Both the position numbers and the translations under genes were made by a program. A stretch of DNA of 64,000 nucleotides from an uncultured Clostridia bacterium (GTDB lineage: Bacteria > Bacillota > Clostridia > Oscillospirales > Ruminococcaceae): assembly GCA_947589355.1 (NCBI GenBank), contig CANPZC010000005.1:36918-100917 (forward strand). Reading direction: 5' to 3'. The notes below the pieces were generated by a model. The model saw only the letters and a list, made by a program, of their open reading frames with translations, was not told the DNA's origin and did not search any database. Of this stretch, positions 45,092-52,897 are shown piece by piece (position 1 is the stretch's first letter; every line of letters begins with the position of its first letter).

Positions 45092-45550
45092 ATGTCTGAG
45101 CGCAATGAAAGCGGCGAAAACGGTCTTGTGGTGGTAAATAGCGAGGTGCTTCCCGAAATAATACTGAAAGTGCTTGAAGCAAAACGCATGAAAGCGCGCG
45201 GAGATGCCAAAAATTCTACCGAGGCTTGCAAAGCGGTGGGCATATCCAGAAGCGCGTACTATAAATATAAAGACAGCGTTTTCACATACGCCGAAAAGCT
45301 TACAAACAAAATAATCTCGCTTTATTTCGTTCTGCGTGATGAAAAGGGCGTGCTGTCGGCAATAATATCAAAGCTGTATGATTACAGCGTGAACATTCTT
45401 ACCGTCAATCAGAACATTCCGGTGGATTCTGTGGCAGCGGTAACGGTGTCGTTTAGGTTTGAGGGCGCGCAGATGGATACTTCTGTGATACAGAAAGAAC
45501 TTGCGAAGATAGACGGCGTTGTGAGCGTAAAGCTTATTGCAGGCGAATGA
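45092..45550 (+). CDS. ACT-domain regulatory protein (PheB-like)
   Basis: 152 residues. N-terminal helix-turn-helix-like part (STEACKAVGISRSAYYKYKDSVF, about 43-65) and C-terminal ACT domain (about 75-148; ISLYFVLRDEKGVLSAI). Family commonly placed before hom in Firmicutes, and probably senses an amino acid. Strong GGAGGTG ribosome site. First gene of the threonine unit. Confidence 0.88.
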   Translation: MSERNESGENGLVVVNSEVLPEIILKVLEAKRMKARGDAKNSTEACKAVGISRSAYYKYKDSVFTYAEKLTNKIISLYFVLRDEKGVLSAIISKLYDYSVNILTVNQNIPVDSVAAVTVSFRFEGAQMDTSVIQKELAKIDGVVSVKLIAGE

Positions 45551-45599
45551 ACGGCGGCAGAAATATAAACATATCATTGTAATGAAAGGACTTTTAAAA

Positions 45600-46841
45600 A
45601 TGAGCAGAAAGATAGCAGTAATAGGATACGGAGTAGTAGGCTCGGGCACGGTGGAGCTTTTTGAAATGAACCGCGAGAAGATAGAAAAGCGCGTGGGCTC
45701 ACCCATTGAGCTGGGCTATATCTTAGATCTTAAAGATTTCCCCGACAGCCCGTATGCAGATAAACTTGTGAAAGATTTCAACATTCTTCTGCACGACCCC
45801 GAAGTGGAGGTAGTTGTTGAATCGGCAGGAGGAGCGACTTTTGCGTACAGCTATACAAGGGCGCTGCTGGAGGCAGGAAAGAGCGTTGTTACATCGAATA
45901 AAGAGCTTGTAGCCAAAAAAGGCGCGGAGCTTTTAGCCATTGCCAAAGAGCACAACTGCAACTATTTGTTTGAGGCAAGCGTGGGCGGCGGCATACCGAT
46001 AATAGGGCCTATCTACAGATGTCTTTCGGGCAACACCATTCAGGAGATAACGGGCATTCTCAACGGCACTACAAACTTTATTCTTACAAAAATGATAAAA
46101 GAGCAGCTGTCTTTTGAAGAAGCTTTGAAACAAGCGCAGGCAAACGGCTATGCCGAAGCTGACCCTACCGCCGATGTTGAGGGTCACGATGCTTGCAGAA
46201 AGATATGTATTTTGGGCTCTCTTGCATATGGCAGGCAGATAGACCCCGAAAAGATACACTGCTCGGGTATTTCAAAAATAACTATGGCAGATGTTGACTA
46301 TGCCGATGTTGCAGGTTACGTTATAAAGCTGATAGGCTCTGTAAAGCAGACAAAGGACGGCAGGATCGCTGCAAAGGTTTGCCCGAGGCTCGTTCCTAAA
46401 AAGCATATGCTCGCGCACGTTGACGATGTTTACAATGCAATATGCGTAAAAGGCGACGGCATAGGCGATGCGGTGTTCTACGGCAGGGGCGCAGGCAAGC
46501 TGCCTACCGCTTCGGCAGTTGTGGGCGACGTTATAGATGCGCTGCGGCACAAGGGAACGAACATAGGCGTATACTGGCAGCAGGCAGAAGATGATATGCT
46601 GCTTCCTTACAAAGACGACGAAGCCGCCATGTATGTAAGGGTAAAAGGCGAAGATGCACAGAAAAAATGCAAGGAGCTCTCGGAGATGTTCGGCGGTCTT
46701 ATTTTCCTTGACAGGCGCATGAGCAAAAGCATTGAAGAGGCGGCGTTCATAACTCCTTTCATGAAAGAGGCAGACATAGACAAAAGCCTTGCGATACTTT
46801 CACATTCTCTCAGTATCGAAAGCAAGATAAGGCTTCTGTAA
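45600..46841 (+). CDS. hom: Homoserine dehydrogenase
   Basis: 413 residues from the ATG at 45600 after GAAAGGAC. Rossmann motif IGYGVVGSG (8-16), catalytic-domain ILNGTTNFILTKM and YAEADPTADVEGHDACRKICIL segments, and a C-terminal ACT domain (about 340-410), the arrangement of threonine-sensitive enzymes. Reduces aspartate semialdehyde to homoserine. Confidence 0.97.
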   Translation: MSRKIAVIGYGVVGSGTVELFEMNREKIEKRVGSPIELGYILDLKDFPDSPYADKLVKDFNILLHDPEVEVVVESAGGATFAYSYTRALLEAGKSVVTSNKELVAKKGAELLAIAKEHNCNYLFEASVGGGIPIIGPIYRCLSGNTIQEITGILNGTTNFILTKMIKEQLSFEEALKQAQANGYAEADPTADVEGHDACRKICILGSLAYGRQIDPEKIHCSGISKITMADVDYADVAGYVIKLIGSVKQTKDGRIAAKVCPRLVPKKHMLAHVDDVYNAICVKGDGIGDAVFYGRGAGKLPTASAVVGDVIDALRHKGTNIGVYWQQAEDDMLLPYKDDEAAMYVRVKGEDAQKKCKELSEMFGGLIFLDRRMSKSIEEAAFITPFMKEADIDKSLAILSHSLSIESKIRLL

Positions 46842-46859
46842 TAACGGAGTGACAGTATA

Positions 46860-47750
46860 ATGATAAGCATAAAAATACCTGCAACAAGCGCAAATCTCGG
46901 TGCAGGTTTTGATGCTCTCGGGCTGGCTGTCAGCCTGTATAACTACGTCGAAATGGAGGAGAGCGACAAAGTTGAGATAATCTCCGCCGACGGCACGCAG
47001 ATACCGACAGATGAGAGCAATATGGTGTATATAGCGGCGCGCGACCTGTTTGAAGTGTGCGGCAAAAAGCTGCGCGGTCTTAAAATACGGCAGACCAACA
47101 ACATACCCATGACAAGGGGACTGGGTTCGTCTTCAGCTTGCATAGTCGCAGGGCTTGTGGGCGCAAACAAGCTGCTGGGCTCGCCCTTGGGAAATGACGA
47201 TATAGTCGATCTTTCCGCGCAGATAGAGGGGCACCCCGACAACACCGCGCCTGCGCTTTTAGGCGGTATAGTCACGGCGGTGTTTGACGGCAGAAAGGTG
47301 CACTGGGTAAAGCAGGAAGTGTTTACAAAGCTCAAACTTGCCGCTGTGATACCCGATTTTGAACTGAGCACAACAAAAGCGAGAGCCTGCCTGCCAAAGC
47401 AGATAGACTTTCGCGATGCTGTTTATAATCTTTCAAGAGCCGCGCTGTTTTCAGCTTCTCTCTTGACGGGCAAGTTTGAAAACCTTAAAACGGGCGTTGA
47501 CGACAGACTTCACCAGCCCTACCGAATGGAGCTTATCCCCGGCGGAAAAGAAGTTTTTGAGATCGCATATGCCCACGGCGCGTATGCTGCATATGTCAGC
47601 GGCGCAGGACCTACGATAATGGCGATAGCAGACGAGGAGAACGAGTTTTTTGCAGGCAAAGTGCAGTTTTCTTTAGATAATGCAGGGCTTACCGGCTGGA
47701 AAGTACACGAGCTTAAAATAGATAACTGCGGTACGCAGATAATGGTATAA
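46860..47750 (+). CDS. thrB: Homoserine kinase
   Basis: 296 residues, GHMP kinase family. Starts with IKIPATSANLGAGFDALGLA and has the ATP-binding PMTRGLGSSSACIVAGL loop (about 82-98) and a late YVSGAGPTIMAI. Makes O-phosphohomoserine for threonine synthesis. Nineteen bases after hom; thrC is not in the window. Confidence 0.97.
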   Translation: MISIKIPATSANLGAGFDALGLAVSLYNYVEMEESDKVEIISADGTQIPTDESNMVYIAARDLFEVCGKKLRGLKIRQTNNIPMTRGLGSSSACIVAGLVGANKLLGSPLGNDDIVDLSAQIEGHPDNTAPALLGGIVTAVFDGRKVHWVKQEVFTKLKLAAVIPDFELSTTKARACLPKQIDFRDAVYNLSRAALFSASLLTGKFENLKTGVDDRLHQPYRMELIPGGKEVFEIAYAHGAYAAYVSGAGPTIMAIADEENEFFAGKVQFSLDNAGLTGWKVHELKIDNCGTQIMV

Positions 47751-47754
47751 TCGC

Positions 47755-48105
47755 GCTTATGCGCAAGCCTGCGGAGCTGTTCACCGCTCCACTGTACTTC
47801 GGTTTTCTTCTTACTTTGAATGTGCTAATAAGTTTGCGCATTTTACTTGCTATGAATTTTTCACATTGTATGGCGTTCCAGAATGGAACGCAAAAAGAGG
47901 GCGTTGCGCTACAACAAGGAGAGGCTCTCTCTTGCAGAGCCTCTCCTCTGCTAAAACAGTCCACAGGACTGTTTTAGCATTCACCTCTTGCAGAGCGCAC
48001 GTTGTGTCCTTGTGGGGCTCTGCCCCACACCCCGCAAGCCTTTTGAAAAAGGCTTGATCGAAAACTTTTAATTTCTTGACAAGATTTAAAAGCTTTGCGC
48101 GTTGT
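47755..48105. repeat. Dispersed intergenic repeat, copy 2
   Basis: Occupies most of the 441 bases between thrB and azlC. It repeats in order the modules of 22981-23240: GCGTTCC/GGAACGC hairpin (47873-47891), GAGAGGCTCTC...GAGCCTCTC hairpin (47920-47945), CTAAAACAGTCC/GGACTGTTTTAG hairpin (47950-47978), CACCTCTTGCAGAGCGC (47983-47999), GCCTTTTGAAAAAGGC hairpin (48038-48053), GATCGAAAACTTTT and TTCTTGACAAGA (48074-48085). The upstream part (47756-47780, GCGCTTATGCGCA...CCTGCGGAGC) is shared with 36251-36275. Confidence 0.8.
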
Positions 48106-48191
48106 GGCGTTCAACGTGTGCGCTCCTGCGCCGCGCGACAGCGCAACAATAATTCATCTTATAACAATTTACCAAAGGCGGTGAACTACAT

Positions 48192-48908
48192 ATGAAAGGC
48201 AGATTTTTAAGCGGTATGCGCGACGGCATACCCATTGCGCTGGGATACCTTTCTGTGTCGTTCACTTTTGGCATTAAAGCTGTAAACAGCGGCATATACT
48301 GGTGGGAAGCGCTGCTTATCTCGATGACCAACCTCACCTCGGCAGGGCAGCTTGCAGGTATATCTGTGATCGCAGCAGGTGGCTCGCTTGTAGAAATAGC
48401 CATGACGCAGATAATTATAAATATGCGTTACGCGCTGATGTCCCTCTCCCTCACACAGAAACTTGACAAACACTTCACCAAAGGCAAACGCTGGCTCGCA
48501 GGCTTCGGCATTACAGACGAGATATTCGCAGTTGCAAGCGGCAGGCTGTGCGATGTCTCCGCTTCGTATATGGCAGGGCTTATCACAACACCGTTTGTCG
48601 GCTGGTCGCTCGGCACGGCTCTTGGCGCGTTGGCAGGCAACGTTTTGCCGCCGTCGGTGCAGTCGGCGCTGTCGGTCGCTATATACGGAATGTTCGTTGC
48701 AATATTCGTTCCGCCTATGAAAAAGCACAAGAGCATTTTCTTTGTGGTAATGCTCGGTATTGCTCTAAGCTGCTGCTTTAAGTGGCTGCCGCTGCTTGAC
48801 AGAGTGTCTTCGGGCTTTGCAATAATAATCTGCACTGTGATAGCCGCAGCTGTCGGCGCGGTACTTTTCCCCGTAGACGATGCCCAAGAAAGCGAGGGTG
48901 CAGCATGA
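48192..48908 (+). CDS. azlC: AzlC branched-chain amino acid exporter, large subunit
   Basis: 238 residues with about seven transmembrane helices. Family landmarks IPIALGYLSVSFTFGIKA at the start, NLTSAGQLAGI and NMRYALMSLSL. AzlC with AzlD exports branched-chain amino acids in Bacillus. Overlaps azlD by four bases (ATGA). Confidence 0.95.
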   Translation: MKGRFLSGMRDGIPIALGYLSVSFTFGIKAVNSGIYWWEALLISMTNLTSAGQLAGISVIAAGGSLVEIAMTQIIINMRYALMSLSLTQKLDKHFTKGKRWLAGFGITDEIFAVASGRLCDVSASYMAGLITTPFVGWSLGTALGALAGNVLPPSVQSALSVAIYGMFVAIFVPPMKKHKSIFFVVMLGIALSCCFKWLPLLDRVSSGFAIIICTVIAAAVGAVLFPVDDAQESEGAA

Positions 48909-49222
48909 GTTTTGAAAAATTTTTGCCATATCTCGCAGTAATGGCAGTGGTAACATATCTTATAAGAGCAGTGCCGTTTGCCTTGTTCAGCAAGCAGATA
49001 AAAAGCCGCTTTGCCAAAAGTTTTCTGTACTATGTGCCATATGCCGTGCTGGCGGTAATGACCGTGCCCGAGATATTTTTCTCCCCCGACATGATAATTG
49101 CAGGCGTTGCGGCTCTGGCGGTGGCAGTGCTTCTGGCGTATAAAGAACGCGGTCTTCTCACAGTCGCGATGTGCTGTTCAGCAGCAGTTTTTGTAACAGA
49201 GCTTATCGCAAAGCATATATGA
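48905..49222 (+). CDS. azlD: AzlD branched-chain amino acid exporter, small subunit
   Basis: 105 residues with four hydrophobic helices and the AVMAVVTYLIRAVPFALF start typical of AzlD. Partner of AzlC. The first toxin-antitoxin-like module begins 22 bases downstream. Confidence 0.93.
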   Translation: MSFEKFLPYLAVMAVVTYLIRAVPFALFSKQIKSRFAKSFLYYVPYAVLAVMTVPEIFFSPDMIIAGVAALAVAVLLAYKERGLLTVAMCCSAAVFVTELIAKHI

Positions 49223-49243
49223 AATGAGCTTTTCAAAAATCCC

Positions 49244-49272
49244 TTGACAAATAATTCTCTTTGGTGTATAAT
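49244..49272 (+). promoter_or_regulatory. Antitoxin-RNA promoter, module 1
   Basis: TTGACA (49244-49249), 17-base spacer, TATAAT (49267-49272). The spacer ends TTTGGTG, as in modules 2-4. Confidence 0.85.
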
Positions 49273-49278
49273 ATAAAT

Positions 49279-49372
49279 AGAAAAAGGAGCATCGGCTATG
49301 TACGATAGCGGTTAGCTCCCACAAGTTATTAACATAAATAACCGTTTGTTTGAGCGCGAGCGGTTATTTTCT
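49279..49372 (+). ncRNA. Candidate antitoxin RNA, module 1
   Basis: Short transcript predicted from the promoter above to the hairpin AATAACCG/CGGTTATT (49337-49344 with 49361-49368). Its 5' part folds as GGAGC...GCTCC around ATCGGCTATGTACGATAGCGG. No ribosome-supported frame. It converges on the toxin mRNA and overlaps its last codons. Confidence 0.65.
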
Positions 49373-49438
49373 ATTATTCGTGATATTATCAATGTAATAC
49401 AGAATAATTATTATGAGTATCAATGTCAGATGATCCAT
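49364..49438 (-). CDS. Candidate type I toxin peptide, module 1 (24 residues)
   Basis: MDHLTLILIIIILYYIDN then a polar ITNNRK tail: a single short transmembrane helix with a basic end. The peptide is identical to that of module 3. A GGGAGGTGAG ribosome site precedes the start and is held in a stem, CTCCCTT (49482-49476) with AAGGGAG (49454-49448), so translation should need refolding. The stop codon lies in the hairpin shared with the antitoxin RNA. Confidence 0.7.
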   Translation of the reverse strand: MDHLTLILIIIILYYIDNITNNRK

Positions 49439-49626
49439 AATACTCACCTCCCTTCTGCCTCTGACAGAGGAGAATAAGGGAGTGGGAAGTTTTGTGCTTT
49501 TTATGCGGCTTCAAAAAAGTCGCATAAAAATTGCCGACCTTTTGTCGGCAAAACAAAACTTATAGCGGCTTCGCAAGAAGACGCGGTTACCGCTCCGAAT
49601 AGTCCAGTTCCGGTACTCTGTATATT

Positions 49627-49750
49627 ATTATAACATAAAAGCGAAAGCGTTATGTTATAATTGTCCGATACGTCGGGAGCAGACCCATTGGTCTGCGTAT
49701 CGACGAGGACATAAATATATAATAAAATCATTTATGATTTTATTATAACA
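49627..49750. repeat. Structured repeat, copy 3, inside the module 1 toxin leader
   Basis: Same element as at 27372-27605. On the minus strand it lies directly between the toxin -10 box (49747-49742) and the GTACCGG...AGCGG leader (about 49612-49585) that follows the -10 directly in modules 3 and 4. A second TATAAT sits at its other edge (49632-49627) but without a -35 box. Two further hairpins (49498-49530, TATGCG...CGCATA; 49532-49550, GCCGAC/GTCGGC) lengthen this leader. Confidence 0.75.
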
Positions 49751-49771
49751 CATCTTGTCACCCGATGTCAA
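49742..49771 (-). promoter_or_regulatory. Toxin promoter, module 1
   Basis: TTGACA (49771-49766), 18-base spacer ending GATGTGT, TATAAT (49747-49742), matching the toxin promoters of the other modules. Confidence 0.7.
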
Positions 49772-49772
49772 G

Positions 49773-49808
49773 AAAAACGCCTTTACTCACACCACCGTGA
49801 GCAAAGGC
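49773..49808 (-). terminator. Intrinsic terminator of nadE
   Basis: GCCTTT-G-CTCAC pairs with GTGAG-T-AAAGGC (49808-49779) across GGTGGT, followed on the minus strand by GTTTTTC. It precedes the module 1 toxin promoter by two bases. Confidence 0.85.
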
Positions 49809-49844
49809 ATTTTTATCATTTCGCGACGTGTTCTTAACTTCATT

Positions 49845-51782
49845 TTATTCCTCGCCTAACTTGTCAAGCTGCTCCAGCCAGAGTTTAGCGCACGCGTCCG
49901 AGGGCATACGCCAGTCGCCGCGAGGTGAAAGCGTTACAGAACCTATCTTCGCGCCGTCGGGCAGGCAGGAACGCTTGAACTGCTGCGAGAAAAATCTGCG
50001 GTAGAATACTTTCAGCCATTTCAAAATAACATCATTTTCATAGCTGCCCTCAAATGCCCTTAAAGCTATTCTGTACACTTTTTTGGGCTCAAATCCCCAG
50101 CGTACAGCATAGTAGAGGAAAAAGTCGTGCAGCTCGTAAGGGCCTACAAGATCCTCGGTCTTTTGCGTGATCTGTGTGCCGCTCTCGTCGGTAGGCAAAA
50201 GTTCGGGAGAAACAGGCGTGTCAAGAATATCATTAAGCACCGCCGAAAGCTCCTCGCTCGTGCAGGTGTCTGCGTAATACTTGACGATGTGCCGCACAAG
50301 CGTTTTCGGTACGGAAGAATTTACCCCGTACATAGACATATGATCGCCGTTGTAAGTCGCCCAGCCGAGAGCAAGCTCGCTCAGGTCGCCTGTACCTATT
50401 ACCATGCCCGAAGTCTGGTTCGCAATATCCATAAGCACCTTTGTGCGCTCCCTCGCCTGACCGTTTTCGTACACAACATCGTGAACACTTTCGTCGTGAC
50501 CTATATCCTCAAAATGCTGACGAACCGACTTTGTTATATCCACCTCGCGAAAATCAGTACCCAGCGCGCGGCAAAGTATCTCGGCGTTAGAGCGCGTTCG
50601 CTTTGTCGTACCGAAACACGGCATCGTCACCGTGACAATATCGCTGTGCTTTCTTTTAAGAAGATCCATAGCCATAACGCACACCAACAGCGCAAGGGTA
50701 GAATCCAGTCCGCCCGAAATGCCTATAACAACGCTCTTTGAGCCCGTGTGCTCTATGCGTTTCATAAGCCCGTGCGACTGCATCTGCAAAATAAGGTGAC
50801 AACGCTCGTTTCGCTCTGCCGCGTTCTGCGGTATGAACGGCGTTTTTGCAAAGCTTCTGGTAAGCTCGCACTTAGCCGCTTTCATCTCAAATACAGAAAA
50901 GCAAATGTGCTGAACATCAACGCTGTCAGCGGCATAAGTCGAAAGCCTGCTGCGCTCGAAAGCCAGTTTGTTAATGTCTATCTCCGAAACAGTAATGCCG
51001 TTTTCAAAAAGCTTGCTCTCGGCAAGTATAACGCCGTTTTCGGCAATGATGTTGTGACCCGAAAATACCATGTCCTGCGTGCTTTCGCCGTCCCCTGCGG
51101 AGGCGTATATATACCCTGCCGCCAGCCGCGCCGACTGGTTCGTGACAAGCTGCCTGCGGTACTGCTCCTTGCCTATCGTTTCATTTGAAGCGGAAAGGTT
51201 GCATATCACAGTAGCGCTTGCCTTAGCAAGATAGTTTGATACAGGGTCTGCCACCCACAGGTCTTCGCATATCTCAAAGCCTATCTTCAGCTGCGGCAGC
51301 TGCTTGCACTGAAAGACCATCTGCCCTAAAAATACGTCTGTCTCACCTGCAAGCGGCAGGTCTATCCATTCGTTGTCGCCGATGTACGGAGCAAAGTGGC
51401 GTGCCTCGTAAAACTCACCGTAGTTGGGCAGATGCGTTTTCGGTATAAGAGCTTCTATACTGCCGTCAAGCAACACCGCGGCGCAGTTGTATATCTTGCC
51501 TTTTGCCTTTACGGGAAGCCCTACGGCTATCATCATGTCAAGCCCTTTGGAGGCTTTTTTTAGCTTGCCCAGACCCTCCTGCGCCTTATTTAGCAAAGCG
51601 TCCTGAAAGAACAAGTCCTGGCAGGTGTAGCCGGTAAGGCAAAGCTCGGGGAACACCGCAAGTTTCACACCCTTTGCGGCACAGTCTTTTATCTGCTTTT
51701 TTATCTGAGATACGTTGCAGTCAACGTCCGCGACCTTTATTTTCGGCGTGCAAGCCGCAACTTTTATAAAACCGTCTTTCAT
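49845..51782 (-). CDS. nadE: Glutamine-dependent NAD+ synthetase
   Basis: 645 residues, two domains. Nitrilase-type glutaminase (1-290) with E46 (FPELCLTGY), K115 (IPKTHLPNYGEFYE) and C172 (GFEICEDLW); synthetase domain (310-645) with the PP-loop SGGLDSTLAL and the STGMVIGTGDLSELALGW segment. Amidates nicotinate adenine dinucleotide to NAD+. Lies between toxin-antitoxin-like modules 1 and 2. Confidence 0.97.
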   Translation of the reverse strand: MKDGFIKVAACTPKIKVADVDCNVSQIKKQIKDCAAKGVKLAVFPELCLTGYTCQDLFFQDALLNKAQEGLGKLKKASKGLDMMIAVGLPVKAKGKIYNCAAVLLDGSIEALIPKTHLPNYGEFYEARHFAPYIGDNEWIDLPLAGETDVFLGQMVFQCKQLPQLKIGFEICEDLWVADPVSNYLAKASATVICNLSASNETIGKEQYRRQLVTNQSARLAAGYIYASAGDGESTQDMVFSGHNIIAENGVILAESKLFENGITVSEIDINKLAFERSRLSTYAADSVDVQHICFSVFEMKAAKCELTRSFAKTPFIPQNAAERNERCHLILQMQSHGLMKRIEHTGSKSVVIGISGGLDSTLALLVCVMAMDLLKRKHSDIVTVTMPCFGTTKRTRSNAEILCRALGTDFREVDITKSVRQHFEDIGHDESVHDVVYENGQARERTKVLMDIANQTSGMVIGTGDLSELALGWATYNGDHMSMYGVNSSVPKTLVRHIVKYYADTCTSEELSAVLNDILDTPVSPELLPTDESGTQITQKTEDLVGPYELHDFFLYYAVRWGFEPKKVYRIALRAFEGSYENDVILKWLKVFYRRFFSQQFKRSCLPDGAKIGSVTLSPRGDWRMPSDACAKLWLEQLDKLGEE

Positions 51783-51843
51783 AATTCTCTCCTTGATAAT
51801 TATATATCCTTTTCAGAATGTTATATCATATATGCTTGCGTTA

Positions 51844-51873
51844 ATTATATCACGTTTTATTATGGCTTGTCAA
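51844..51873 (-). promoter_or_regulatory. Sigma-A promoter of nadE
   Basis: TTGACA (51873-51868), 18-base spacer, TATAAT (51849-51844). It is back-to-back with the module 2 antitoxin promoter. Confidence 0.8.
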
Positions 51874-51884
51874 TAAATTAGTTC

Positions 51885-51913
51885 TTGACAAATAATTTTC
51901 TTTGGTGTATAAT
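51885..51913 (+). promoter_or_regulatory. Antitoxin-RNA promoter, module 2
   Basis: TTGACA (51885-51890), 17 bases (AATAATTTTCTTTGGTG), TATAAT (51908-51913). Confidence 0.88.
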
Positions 51914-51919
51914 ATAAAT

Positions 51920-52010
51920 AGAAAAAGGAGCACCGGCTTTGACTAAGCGGTTGCTTCCCAATATGCAGTAGAATAACCGCAATGCTTTAGGAGGCTGCGG
52001 TTATTTCTTT
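51920..52010 (+). ncRNA. Candidate antitoxin RNA, module 2
   Basis: About 90 nt: GGAGCACCGGCT...AGCGGTTGCTTCC 5' domain, then the hairpin AATAACCGCA/TGCGGTTATT (51972-51981 with 51996-52005) and TTCTTT. The hairpin overlaps the stop of the convergent toxin gene. Confidence 0.7.
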
Positions 52011-52099
52011 ATGTTCTTTATAATTTCGTTGATGATCACAAAGAGCACAACAAAAATCAGCAAAAGAACTATAGCTAGAATTACATAAAGTATTTCCAT
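52001..52099 (-). CDS. Candidate type I toxin peptide, module 2 (32 residues)
   Basis: MEILYVILAIVLLLIFVVLF followed by VIINEIIKNIKK: one strongly hydrophobic helix and a basic C-terminus, the Fst/TxpA-like toxin pattern. GGGAGGGGA ribosome site 3 bases before the start; it can pair with TTCCCTC at 52169-52163 in the leader. The frame is open to 52189 but upstream codons lack a ribosome site. Confidence 0.75.
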   Translation of the reverse strand: MEILYVILAIVLLLIFVVLFVIINEIIKNIKK

Positions 52100-52208
52100 G
52101 CTATCCCCTCCCTTCCTATGTAGTCGGTTTGCAAAAAAGCAAATCGCACGCCAAAGGTATAAGAGGGAAACAACCGCTACCGTAGTCATATAAGCCGATG
52201 CTGTAGTT

Positions 52209-52238
52209 ATTATATCACATTCTGTCGATACCTGTCAA
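52209..52238 (-). promoter_or_regulatory. Toxin promoter, module 2
   Basis: TTGACA (52238-52233), 18-base spacer, TATAAT (52214-52209). Confidence 0.85.
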
Positions 52239-52262
52239 CCCTCGGTGCTTTTCAAAAAGCCC

Positions 52263-52291
52263 TTGACAAATAATTTTCTTTGGTGTATAAT
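52263..52291 (+). promoter_or_regulatory. Antitoxin-RNA promoter, module 3
   Basis: TTGACA (52263-52268), same 17-base spacer as module 2, TATAAT (52286-52291). Confidence 0.88.
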
Positions 52292-52297
52292 ATAAAT

Positions 52298-52391
52298 AGA
52301 AAAAGGAGCACCGGCTGGTACGATAGCGGCTGTCTCCCTTATGAACGATCAAATAACCGCCGCATTTTGGAAGAGTAGGCGGTTATTTTCT
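52298..52391 (+). ncRNA. Candidate antitoxin RNA, module 3
   Basis: 5' domain GGAGCACCGGCTGGTACGAT, AGCGGCTGTCTCC, then hairpin AATAACCGCC/GGCGGTTATT (52352-52361 with 52378-52387) and a short T-run. Converges on toxin 3. Confidence 0.7.
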
Positions 52392-52457
52392 GTTATTCGT
52401 TATATTATCTATGTAATACAGAATAATGATAATAAGTATTAGGGTCAGATGATCCAT
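52383..52457 (-). CDS. Candidate type I toxin peptide, module 3 (24 residues)
   Basis: Same peptide sequence as module 1 although the DNA differs at several synonymous positions (for example ACC CTA versus ACA TTG), which argues that the peptide itself is under selection. GGGAGGTGG ribosome site partly hidden by CTCCC/GGGAG pairing (52501-52497 with 52471-52467). Confidence 0.75.
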   Translation of the reverse strand: MDHLTLILIIIILYYIDNITNNRK

Positions 52458-52542
52458 AATACCCACCTCCCTTCTGCCTCGGACAGAGGAGAATATGGGA
52501 GAATAGCCGCTTTCCGTTTTCGCACTTCACCGGTGCATTTAT

Positions 52543-52572
52543 ATTATAACACATTCTGTCGATACCTGTCAA
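52543..52572 (-). promoter_or_regulatory. Toxin promoter, module 3
   Basis: TTGACA (52572-52567), 18-base spacer, TATAAT (52548-52543). Transcript would begin near the ATGCACCGG leader. Confidence 0.87.
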
Positions 52573-52596
52573 CCCTCGGTGCTTTTCAAAAAGCCC

Positions 52597-52625
52597 TTGA
52601 CAAATAATTTTCTTTGGTGTATAAT
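52597..52625 (+). promoter_or_regulatory. Antitoxin-RNA promoter, module 4
   Basis: TTGACA (52597-52602), same 17-base spacer, TATAAT (52620-52625). Confidence 0.88.
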
Positions 52626-52631
52626 ATAAAT

Positions 52632-52726
52632 AGAAAAAGGAGCACCGGCTGGTACGATAGCGGCTATCTCCTCTATACAACGATTGAATAACCGTTCAGC
52701 ATTGGGAGCGAGCGGTTATTTTTTCT
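52632..52726 (+). ncRNA. Candidate antitoxin RNA, module 4
   Basis: 5' domain GCACCGGC (52642-52649) and AGCGGCTAT (52659-52667), then hairpin AATAACCG/CGGTTATT (52687-52694 with 52713-52720) followed by TTTTCTT, the best terminator of the four. Confidence 0.72.
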
Positions 52727-52796
52727 TGATATTCTTAATGATCTCATTTATTACAATGAGAAGCACTATGGTCAAAGCAATACTTGCTATATCCAT
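52716..52796 (-). CDS. Candidate type I toxin peptide, module 4 (26 residues)
   Basis: MDIASIALTIVLLIVINEII then KNIKKK: hydrophobic helix with the same INEIIKNIKK ending as module 2. GGGAGGTGAT ribosome site, with CTCCCA (52856-52851) and TGGGAG (52811-52806) positioned to sequester it. Confidence 0.75.
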   Translation of the reverse strand: MDIASIALTIVLLIVINEIIKNIKKK

Positions 52797-52897
52797 AAAT
52801 ATCACCTCCCAGCCCCTATGTATTCAGAACAAAGTCTGTATCAGGATTGGTGGGAGAATAGCCGCTTTCCGTTTTCGCACTTCGCCGGTGCAAATAT

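Noticed and set aside
45092..45550. The ACT protein as chorismate mutase or prephenate dehydratase
   Set aside because: Too short for either catalytic domain; only the ACT domain and a helix-turn-helix-like part are visible.
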